Under the pieces are notes generated by a model. The model was not told where the DNA came from, made no database searches, and was given only the letters and a program-made list of their open reading frames with translations. Below are positions 1 to 5,065 of a stretch of DNA of 6,099 bases, piece after piece. The stretch comes from Weeksellaceae bacterium (GTDB lineage: Bacteria > Bacteroidota > Bacteroidia > Flavobacteriales > Weeksellaceae): positions 1 to 6,099 of the forward strand of contig JAKOOI010000123.1 in the NCBI GenBank assembly GCA_022701475.1, written 5' to 3'. The position numbers were made by a program, and so were the translations under genes. Every line of letters begins with the position of its first letter. The stretch's first letter is position 1.

Positions 1-164
1 TGCTGGTCTTTTTCCAGCAGGTATTTGGTCAGCACGCCCATCCCGGGGCCTACTTCCATGGTGTTGTGATAGCCTTCGAAACTAAGGCCTTCCACGATTT
101 TTCTTGCGATGTTTTCATCTGTCAGAAAGTGCTGACCGAGATGCTTTTTTGCTTTTACACTCAA
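1..164 (-). CDS. rsmA: 16S rRNA dimethyladenosine transferase RsmA (KsgA), N-terminal part
   Basis: Only the first 54 codons are in the window; the gene continues past the left edge. RsmA uses S-adenosylmethionine to dimethylate two adjacent adenosines near the 3' end of 16S rRNA during small-subunit assembly. The visible part contains the family's N-terminal hallmark LGQHFL at residues 9-14, followed by DENIARKIV (16-24) and the SAM-binding motif I, EVGPGMG, at residues 37-43. These two motifs at this spacing are diagnostic. The start is chosen as TTG at 162-164, giving [13 protein letters not shown]. The frame is open upstream to a TAA near 235, but no ATG or GTG lies in that stretch and the protein family begins just before LGQHFL, so TTG is the best choice. 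The upstream bases are A-rich with no Shine-Dalgarno, as usual in Bacteroidota. The gene is divergent from ftsX, with a 91-base gap between them. Confidence 0.93.
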   Translation of the reverse strand, partial: MSVKAKKHLGQHFLTDENIARKIVEGLSFEGYHNTMEVGPGMGVLTKYLLEKDQ

Positions 165-208
165 TGTTTTTATGATTTTATTAACAGTGATTTTCCCTTT
201 TTCGTTCC

Positions 209-244
209 CAAATTTCGGAAGATTTTTTCTATTTTAGCCAAAAA
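209..244 (-). promoter_or_regulatory. Weak candidate promoter for rsmA
   Basis: On the minus strand, GAAATTTG (209-216) matches the Bacteroidota -7 consensus TAnnTTTG at all but the first of the fixed positions. A TTTTTG (239-244) lies 22 bases upstream of it, where a -33 TTTG is expected. The start codon follows about 45 bases downstream. The region is very A/T-rich, so chance matches are likely. On the plus strand no equally good box is seen for ftsX; TATTTTAG near 230 is a poorer match. Confidence 0.2.
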
Positions 245-255
245 TTTTAATATTA

Positions 256-1154
256 ATGGCTAAATCTGTAGATGAATTCAATAAGAAAAGGCTTAGGTCC
301 AGCAATATTACCGTCGTTGTAAGTATCGCGCTGGTACTTTTCCTTCTGGGGCTGATGGGGCTGATCCTGATCAATGCCCAGAAATACTCGGATTATATCA
401 AGGAACAGCTGGTAGTGAATGCTTACTTTGACGAAAACTATGATGCCAAGGATTCTGTAAAGATTGCGAAGATGGAAGCTGAGGTCTTCAAGGAAATACA
501 GACCCTGGCACCTGTAAAAAAAGCAACTTATATTACACGGGAAATGGCCTCTGCAGAAGCCAAAAAAAGCATGGGAATCGATGCAGACGCCCTGTTTGAA
601 GAAAACATTTTCCCTTCCTCCATAGAAATTGCCCTTAAGCCGGAATACGTGGACCCCGCTAAAATCGATCAGGCCCTGAAGGTCATCAAAGCTGTCCCGG
701 GAGTCATCGATGTAAAGAACGACAGTACCCTGATGGTGGATGTCTATAATAACCTGAGCCGGATCCTGAAATGGATTCTAGGATTTTCCATTTTGTTTCT
801 CATCCTCGCGGTAGTGCTTATCAACAACTCCATCCGCCTGAAAATATTCTCCAAGAGATTTATCATCAAAACCATGCAGCTGGTAGGCGCCAAAAGGAGG
901 TTTATCCTGAAACCCTTTATCATTGAAGCGGTGATACTGGGCGCGATAGGTTCTGTGATCGGGCTGCTGGCCCTCGGCGGGATATGGTATTATTTCACAA
1001 GCCAGATCGGTTCTGCATTCGTGCAGGACAACAACCAGTATTTCTGGCTGGTGCTGCTGTTATCGGTGTCGGGATCTTTATTACGGTACTCAGCACAGTG
1101 GTAGCTACCTGGAGGTTCCTGAGATCAAACGTTGACGACTTATATTATTCTTAA
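256..1154 (+). CDS. ftsX: Cell division ABC-transporter-like protein FtsX, interrupted by an apparent one-base frameshift
   Basis: FtsX is the membrane partner of the ATPase FtsE. The complex sits at the septum and activates peptidoglycan hydrolysis through the extracytoplasmic domain of FtsX; in Flavobacterium johnsoniae ftsX is also known to be needed for gliding and normal division. The translation shows the FtsX layout: a cytoplasmic N-terminus, TM1 at about residues 18-40, a large extracytoplasmic domain (about 41-170), TM2 at about 173-190, TM3 at about 222-246 and the start of TM4 at 263. Read straight from ATG 256 the frame stops at TAG 1102-1104 (282 residues), and residues 269-282 look foreign. 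Shifting frame at about 1059 gives GVGIFITVLSTVVATWRFL and then RSNVDDLYY, the typical flavobacterial FtsX end, with stop TAA 1152-1154. The repaired protein would have 299 residues. The next gene starts one base later, which supports 1154 as the ancestral end. The cause may be a sequencing error or a real mutation. Confidence 0.88.
1054..1062 (+). other. Probable frameshift point in ftsX
   Basis: Codons up to CTG 1057-1059 read as sensible TM4 sequence (FWLVLL, residues 263-268). From there the original frame gives a short unrelated tail and an early TAG. The frame that starts GTT ATC GGT GTC at 1059 gives the conserved FtsX C-terminus. Adding a single base here, for example one extra G before GTT, would join the two frames. 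The exact base cannot be fixed because both frames are readable over about 1041-1060. The site is not a long homopolymer and does not resemble an X XXY YYZ slippery heptamer, so programmed frameshifting is unlikely. Confidence 0.85.
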
Positions 1155-1155
1155 C

Positions 1156-1455
1156 ATGAGCAAAAAAACAAATAAATTTTCCGCCGACAGCTTCGGAAAG
1201 GAAACAGCTGAAGCCCCGGAAGAAAATACTTTCTATTTCGGCAGACAGAATTTTAAGTGGATGCTGATCGGGTTTATCTGCATCGTGGCCGGCTTTCTCC
1301 TCATGATGGGGCCTGATGCCAATACCGTAGACGGAAAATTCAATCCGGATGCATGGAACGAAGGCATCTTCTCCATCCGCAGGATAAGGATCGCCCCGCT
1401 GTTGGTAGTGATCGGGTTCGCGATCGAAGTCTACGCAATTCTGAAAAGAAAATAA
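1156..1455 (+). CDS. DUF3098 family small membrane protein
   Basis: A 99-residue protein of unknown function that matches the DUF3098 family, which I know only from Bacteroidota, where it commonly follows ftsX. Residues 1-24 form a polar, probably disordered cytoplasmic tail. The segment F-x-N-F-K-W-M-L-I-G (28-39) leads into TM1 (about 35-53, ending LLMMGPD). A short loop (54-72) carries D-G-K-F-N-P-D-A-W. Then FSIRRIRIAPLLVVIGF (72-88) leads into TM2 (about 79-96) and a basic end KRK. The aromatic entry to TM1 and the FSxRR...AP motif before TM2 are the family signature as I remember it. An in-frame TTG at 1132 would extend it by eight residues, but that lies inside the end of ftsX, and ATG 1156 fits the family start. 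The start codon is one base after the restored ftsX stop, implying co-transcription and probably translational coupling, and hence a possible role alongside FtsX or in the envelope. Any specific role is inference. Confidence 0.88.
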   Translation: MSKKTNKFSADSFGKETAEAPEENTFYFGRQNFKWMLIGFICIVAGFLLMMGPDANTVDGKFNPDAWNEGIFSIRRIRIAPLLVVIGFAIEVYAILKRK

Positions 1456-1471
1456 AAATAAAATTTTATTG

Positions 1472-1535
1472 AAAGGATTAAGAAATTGAGAAGTCCGGAT
1501 CGCAGGGTCCGGAGCTCTTGATTTCTTAATCTTTT
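1472..1535 (+). terminator. Long imperfect hairpin between the DUF3098 gene and uppP, possible terminator or attenuator
   Basis: The arms pair over almost their full length. The outer arm GATTAAGAAAT (1476-1486) is the exact complement of ATTTCTTAATC (1521-1531) and extends outward through AAAG/TTTT. Inward there are two wobble pairs, AGA/TCT, a two-base mismatch (1492-1493 against 1514-1515), then TCCGGA (1494-1499) pairing with TCCGGA (1508-1513), a wobble and a C-G pair closing a GCAG tetraloop (1502-1505). This is about 28-30 pairs in total. T-rich sequence follows, but the tract is broken (CTTTTAATTTTT), so it is not a textbook terminator. It lies 16 bases after the DUF3098 stop and 16 bases before the uppP start. 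It may end or attenuate the ftsX transcript, protect an mRNA end, or be a copy of a palindromic repeat. Confidence 0.5.
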
Positions 1536-1551
1536 AATTTTTAAATAAATT

Positions 1552-2370
1552 ATGGATGTAATCAAAGCAATCATTATTGCTATTGTCGAAGGCTTAACGG
1601 AATATCTTCCGATCTCTTCAACAGCCCACATGGGCTTCACTGCCAATTTAATGGGGCTGGAAGAAACCGAATTCCTGAAAATGTTCCAGGTTTCCATTCA
1701 GTTCGGTGCCATCCTTTCCGTGGTGGTGGCATACTGGAAGAAATTTTTTGACCTGAATAACCTGCAGTTCTATTTTAAGCTGGCTTTTGCTGTTGTCCCG
1801 GCATTGGTCTTAGGCTACCTTTTTGATGATAAGATTGAAGCCGTACTCGGAAACCAGATCGCCATTTCTGCGGTACTGGTGCTGGGAGGAGTGGTATTGT
1901 TATTTGCAGACCAATGGTTTAAAAATCCCACGATCGATGACGAAAAGGGAATTACCATTAAAAAGGCGGTTACCATCGGATTCTGGCAGTGCATGGCCAT
2001 GATGCCGGGAACCAGCCGGAGCGCGGCCTCCATTATCGGAGGAATGACGCAGGGGCTGACGAGAAAAGCAGCAGCAGAGTTTTCATTCTTCCTGGCCGTC
2101 CCCACCATGCTTGCCGTAACGGTATATTCCGTCTTTGTAAAAACCTGGGGCAAAGAGACCCCGAATCCGCAGAAAGGCTATGAAATGATCATCGAATCGC
2201 AAGATCATCTGCTCATCTTCATCGTTGGAAATGTCGTGGCATTTATTGTGGCCCTGATTGCGATCAAAGCTTTCATCGGGGTGCTGAATAAATACGGCTT
2301 CAGGCCCTGGGGCTGGTACCGGATTTTTGTAGGCATAGCCCTGCTGATTTATTTCTACTGGTTCAGATAG
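1552..2370 (+). CDS. uppP: Undecaprenyl-diphosphate phosphatase UppP (BacA)
   Basis: An integral membrane phosphatase that removes one phosphate from undecaprenyl diphosphate, regenerating the C55 lipid carrier used for peptidoglycan and other envelope polymers; high dosage gives bacitracin resistance. The 272-residue length is normal for the family. The first signature, EGLTEYLPISSTAH at residues 13-26, supplies E13, E17 and H26, matching E17, E21 and H30 of the E. coli enzyme. The second signature, PGTSRS at 152-157, supplies R156, matching the essential arginine of the PGxSRS motif. The remainder is strongly hydrophobic, with repeated membrane segments and the usual C-terminal RPWGWYRIFVG. 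ATG 1552 gives the standard N-terminus directly before the first signature. It follows the ftsX-DUF3098 pair, and peptidoglycan carrier recycling fits next to a division gene. Whether it shares their transcript depends on the hairpin at 1472-1535. Confidence 0.96.
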   Translation: MDVIKAIIIAIVEGLTEYLPISSTAHMGFTANLMGLEETEFLKMFQVSIQFGAILSVVVAYWKKFFDLNNLQFYFKLAFAVVPALVLGYLFDDKIEAVLGNQIAISAVLVLGGVVLLFADQWFKNPTIDDEKGITIKKAVTIGFWQCMAMMPGTSRSAASIIGGMTQGLTRKAAAEFSFFLAVPTMLAVTVYSVFVKTWGKETPNPQKGYEMIIESQDHLLIFIVGNVVAFIVALIAIKAFIGVLNKYGFRPWGWYRIFVGIALLIYFYWFR

Positions 2371-2381
2371 AGGTGCCGGAA

Positions 2382-2410
2382 AGATAAGATCCGTCTTATT
2401 TCTATTTTTT
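2382..2410 (+). terminator. Candidate intrinsic terminator of uppP
   Basis: ATAAGA (2384-2389) and TCTTAT (2394-2399) form a perfect 6-bp stem around a TCCG loop, extendable by a G-T and an A-T pair to eight. The stem runs into TTCTATTTTTT ending at 2410. It starts 11 bases past the uppP stop. The stem is short and A/T-rich, so it would be weak, but the position and T tract are right. Confidence 0.45.
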
Positions 2411-2493
2411 GGGCAGCTGATCCGCCTTCCGCTCCCGCTTTTTTACCGCCGCTTTGCGCCGGTAAAAAGAGCTCCGCTCAAGTCGGGCTGCGG
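2411..2493. repeat. Palindromic intergenic element, probable dispersed repeat
   Basis: This G/C-rich block differs from the A/T-rich spacers elsewhere in the window and has nested symmetry. The core TTTTTACCG (2440-2448) pairs with CGGTAAAAA (2460-2468); inside it CGC (2450-2452) pairs with GCG (2456-2458) around a TTT loop, with one C-C mismatch. Further out CCCG (2434-2437) can pair with CGGG (2484-2487), or GCAGC (2413-2417) with GCTGC (2487-2491). The phrases GCTCCCGCTTTTTTA and GAGCTCCGCTCAAGTCGGG resemble, from memory, repeats scattered between genes in Chryseobacterium-type genomes. Only one copy is visible here, so the repeat status is inferred. It ends directly before the in-frame ATG at 2494, suggesting that this upstream ATG is not the original start of the kinase-like gene. 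Confidence 0.5.
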
Positions 2494-2535
2494 ATGATAC
2501 AGCAAATCAACAATAAAATAAACAGCAACAGAACA

Positions 2536-3093
2536 ATGAAACTGCATATTTTCGGGGCTTCAGGAAGCGGAGTAACGACGCTGGGCCGTTCACTGGGACA
2601 AAAGCTCGGCATTGCCTATTTTGACAGTGATGACTACTTCTGGCTGAAATCCGAGCCGCCTTTCACCATGAAGCGGGATCCGCAGGAAAGAAACCTGATG
2701 CTCAGCAGGGATCTTGCCGCAGCCGGGCACTGGATCCTCGGAGGTTCGGTTTTCCGCTGGGGAGACGGGTTGCTGCCTGATTTCGATCTTGTGGTTTTCC
2801 TCTATCTTCCGCCTGAAGTAAGGATGGACAGACTAAAGAAACGGGAGCGGGAAAGATATGGGGATCTTATTTTTACCGATGAACAAAGAGCGGCGCAGCA
2901 TCAGGGATTTATCGACTGGGCGGCCGGATACGATTATACAACCGGGCTGTCAGGCCGTAATCTTCGGGCGCATAACAGCTGGCTCAAACAGATACAAAGT
3001 CCTGTACTGAGAATAGAAGGCATACAGACGGTACAGGAAAGAGAAGAGTTAATGATACATAAAATGAATGAATTGGGAATTCAGGTTCCATAA
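2536..3093 (+). CDS. Small P-loop NTPase, adenylate-kinase-like (AAA family) protein
   Basis: A 185-residue soluble protein of the P-loop nucleoside/shikimate-kinase fold; the substrate is unknown. The N-terminus MKLHIFGASGSGVTTLG is a beta strand plus Walker A loop (G7-T15), but the position normally holding lysine is V13. From memory, a family of such proteins with GASGSGxTTLG is found across bacteria, often named adenylate kinase or AAA family ATPase, so this appears to be a family trait and not damage. Other family-like blocks are FDSDDYFW (29-36), PPFTMKR (41-47), the region G69-P81 with W75-G76-D77, a strand FDLVVFLYLP (83-92), an arginine-rich lid RLKKRERER (99-107), DWAAGYD (127-133) and HNSWL (146-150). 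ATG 2536 is preferred over the in-frame ATG at 2494, because the extra 14 residues are polar, precede the first beta strand and abut the repeat element. The gene stands between uppP and truB with gaps on both sides, so it is probably its own transcription unit. Confidence 0.82.
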   Translation: MKLHIFGASGSGVTTLGRSLGQKLGIAYFDSDDYFWLKSEPPFTMKRDPQERNLMLSRDLAAAGHWILGGSVFRWGDGLLPDFDLVVFLYLPPEVRMDRLKKRERERYGDLIFTDEQRAAQHQGFIDWAAGYDYTTGLSGRNLRAHNSWLKQIQSPVLRIEGIQTVQEREELMIHKMNELGIQVP

Positions 3094-3207
3094 AAATTGA
3101 CATCATAAAAAAAGGCATGATCCTGTCACGCGGATGTATTATCAGCTGTATGCAATGTCTTATAAATATAACTTAAACTGAATCATCACTGATTTGATGA
3201 CTTAAAA

Positions 3208-3903
3208 ATGACTGCAGAAGACTTACAATCAGGACATATTTTCCTACTTGACAAACCGTTGGACTGGACGTCCTTTCAGGCGGTCAACAAAATGAAATAC
3301 AAGCTCAGAAGAGAGTTTGACCTGCCTAAGAAATTCAAGATCGGCCACGCCGGCACGCTGGATCCGCGGGCTACCGGACTTCTGATCGTCTGCTGCGGGA
3401 AATTTACCAAAAAAATCCCTGAAATCCAGGATGCCCCGAAAGAATACCGGACCGAAATAAAAATCGGGGTACAGACCGAATCTTACGATACGGAGAAACC
3501 GGAGATTCTTCATCAGGATATCTCGCAGATTACGGAAAACCAGATTGCGGCAACACTTGAAAAATTCATTGGTGAAATCGATCAGACGCCACCGGTATTT
3601 TCAGCCATCAAAATCGACGGAAAAAGAGCCTATGATCTGGCCAGAGCAGGAACAGAGGTAGAAATGAAATCCCGGAAAACCACCATCCTTTACATCCGGG
3701 ATGTTACAATTGATCTTCCGCTTGTCAGTTTTACCGTAGGCTGCTCCAAAGGGACCTATATCCGGAGCCTGGCGCATGACATCGGACAGGACCTGGGAGT
3801 GGGTGCCTATCTTACCCAGCTGAGAAGAACGAAAATAGGGGAGTACCACATTGAAAATGCCACCTCAGCATTTCTGGAAAATGACTTCCGGTTCGGAAAC
3901 TGA
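3208..3903 (+). CDS. truB: tRNA pseudouridine(55) synthase TruB
   Basis: Converts uridine 55 in the T loop of tRNAs to pseudouridine in the cytoplasm. The catalytic motif GHAGTLDPRATGLL (46-59) places the active-site aspartate at D52. The N-terminal strand IFLLDKPLDWTSF (11-23) carries the usual DKPxGxTS-type motif, with D19 where glycine is common. KEYRTEIKIG (78-87) holds the conserved tyrosine Y80. PPVFSAIKIDGKRAYDLAR (129-147) and SKGTYIRSLAHDIG (181-194) complete the TruB fold, including R187 of the TYIRSL motif. At 231 residues it is shorter than the E. coli enzyme (314) and ends soon after the LRRTKIG segment, so the C-terminal PUA-type domain is absent; I believe this is usual in this phylum. 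ATG 3208 lies just before the conserved start. A 114-base gap separates it from the kinase-like gene. It contains a small inverted repeat (3183-3200) but no clear promoter box. Confidence 0.96.
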   Translation: MTAEDLQSGHIFLLDKPLDWTSFQAVNKMKYKLRREFDLPKKFKIGHAGTLDPRATGLLIVCCGKFTKKIPEIQDAPKEYRTEIKIGVQTESYDTEKPEILHQDISQITENQIAATLEKFIGEIDQTPPVFSAIKIDGKRAYDLARAGTEVEMKSRKTTILYIRDVTIDLPLVSFTVGCSKGTYIRSLAHDIGQDLGVGAYLTQLRRTKIGEYHIENATSAFLENDFRFGN

Positions 3904-4200
3904 TTGCTTTCAGAACGGCTGATAAGCGGAATTCTATTTTTCTTCCTAAATTTGCAGCAGAAAAGATTTCAGGTCGCCCCGGTACTTTAAAAATAAACCG
4001 GTGCAGATGAAAATGCCGGAATGGCCTCCGGGTTACAGAAACTGACTGTTTATATCAAATTAATTAAAAACGGCTGCAGAGACCGTTCTGACAGAATCAA
4101 TTGGGGAAATTAAAAGGAAGTTTTCAGACTTTTCAGGAAGAAGCCAGCAGCCGTATCAATTTTTCAATAATAAAAATACTACCGGTAACGGGAAAGACGA
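3904..4200. other. Intergenic gap between truB and rluF without a gene
   Basis: No reading frame of credible length or composition is present; the longest plus-strand piece I checked is a 12-codon frame from ATG 4008. The gap holds a -7-like TAAATTTG at 3947-3954 and several modest inverted repeats: CCGGT/ACCGG (about 3979-4002), CCGGA/TCCGG (about 4016-4031) and CGGCTGC (4071-4077) with GCAGCCG (4147-4153). It could be a long 5' leader of rluF, but I cannot match it to a known riboswitch or small RNA. Confidence 0.6.
3947..3954 (+). promoter_or_regulatory. Candidate -7 promoter element upstream of rluF
   Basis: TAAATTTG matches the Bacteroidota housekeeping -7 consensus TAnnTTTG at every fixed base and is followed by CAGCAG. 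No clean TTTG -33 box is seen about 20 bases upstream. If used, transcription would begin near 3960 and leave a leader of about 240 bases before rluF, which is long for this group. Confidence 0.4.
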
Positions 4201-4923
4201 ATGGAAAAAACACGCATCAACAAATATTTATCCGAAGCAGGGTACTGTTCCCGCAGGGCAGCCGATAAACTGCTGGAAGAAGGAAGGATTACCATCAACG
4301 GAAAAATTCCCGAATTGGGAACCAAGGTTTCCGATGAAGACGTTATAGAAGTGGACGGAAAACCCATCCGCGAGCCGCAAGAAGACCATGTGTACATTGC
4401 CTTCAATAAGCCGGTGGGAATTGTCTGCACTACCGATACCAGACGGGAGCTGAATAACATCATCGATTATATCAGCCATCCTAAAAGAATTTTCCCGGTC
4501 GGAAGGCTGGATAAGCCCAGTGAAGGACTGATTCTTTTGACCAGCGACGGGGATATCGTCAATAAGATCCTGCGTTCCCGGAACAATCACGGGAAAGAAT
4601 ACATCGTACGGGTAGACAAACCCATCACCCCGAAATTCCTGGATAAAATGCGCAACGGAGTACCGGTCCTCGATACGGTAACCAAGAAATGCGAAGTCGA
4701 GAAAATTGATGAGATGAATTTCAGAATCGTACTGACGCAGGGCCTGAACCGCCAGATCCGCCGGATGTGCGAGTACCTGGGCTATGAAGTGAAAAAACTG
4801 AAAAGAATCCGTGTGCTGAACATCAAGCTGGATATTCCGGTCGGGAAATGGCGCGATCTTACCCCGGAAGAACTGGAAACCCTGCAGCAATCGGTACAGG
4901 ATTCAAGCAAAACTTTCGACTGA
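4201..4923 (+). CDS. rluF: 23S rRNA pseudouridine synthase, RluF-like
   Basis: A pseudouridine synthase of the RsuA/RluB/E/F family with an N-terminal S4 RNA-binding domain (about residues 3-55: RINKYLSEAGYCSRRAADKL, then ITINGK). The catalytic motif FPVGRLDKPSEGL (98-110) gives the nucleophile D104. NKPVGIVCTT (69-78), KEYIVRVDKPIT (132-143), GVPVLDTVTKKC (153-164), LTQGLNRQIRRMCEYLGYEVKKL (from 178) and WRDLT follow E. coli RluF closely, including phrases I recall as specific to RluF and not RluB or RsuA (IVNKIL, TVTKKC). RluF modifies U2604 of E. coli 23S rRNA; the same target here is inferred. At 240 residues it lacks the long basic C-terminal tail of the E. coli protein. ATG 4201 starts directly before the S4 domain. 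It converges with the helix-hairpin-helix gene across a 142-base gap in which I find no convincing terminator. Confidence 0.92.
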   Translation: MEKTRINKYLSEAGYCSRRAADKLLEEGRITINGKIPELGTKVSDEDVIEVDGKPIREPQEDHVYIAFNKPVGIVCTTDTRRELNNIIDYISHPKRIFPVGRLDKPSEGLILLTSDGDIVNKILRSRNNHGKEYIVRVDKPITPKFLDKMRNGVPVLDTVTKKCEVEKIDEMNFRIVLTQGLNRQIRRMCEYLGYEVKKLKRIRVLNIKLDIPVGKWRDLTPEELETLQQSVQDSSKTFD

Positions 4924-5065
4924 CCGTAAAAATTTCCCGCAAAAGAGCGCCTTCAGTATGGTCTGCCGGAACATATGCTTTCAGGCAAAATAGATTCTTC
5001 CGGAATGTTATTATCTGCGAGGCGTAATGACACCTTTTATGGTCTGGGTCCCGGCAGGAGGAAGA

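Noticed and set aside
66..263. A 65-codon plus-strand open frame at the left end
   Set aside because: It is opposite the rsmA start and then crosses into ftsX; its cysteine- and phenylalanine-rich sequence looks non-coding.
1051..1062. Programmed -1 ribosomal frameshift in ftsX
   Set aside because: No slippery heptamer is present, and I know of no FtsX that is expressed by frameshifting.
1132..1155. TTG at 1132 as the start of the DUF3098 gene
   Set aside because: It would lie within the restored end of ftsX, and the family begins at about ATG 1156.
1815..2153. A 112-codon minus-strand open frame
   Set aside because: It is the antisense shadow of uppP, whose active-site motifs are intact on the plus strand.
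2494..2535. ATG at 2494 as the start of the kinase-like gene
   Set aside because: It abuts the palindromic element and adds 14 polar residues before the first beta strand; ATG 2536 gives the usual start just before the P-loop.
3097..3102. A TTGACA resembling a -35 box upstream of truB
   Set aside because: Bacteroidota promoters do not use this -35 sequence, and no TAnnTTTG follows at a suitable distance.
3183..3200. Inverted repeat TCATCA/TGATGA just before truB
   Set aside because: A six-base stem with a six-base loop in A/T-rich DNA is easily due to chance, and no known operator matches it.
4228..4890. A 220-codon open frame on the minus strand
   Set aside because: It lies entirely opposite rluF, has no family motif, and the plus-strand protein is a clear full-length match to its family.
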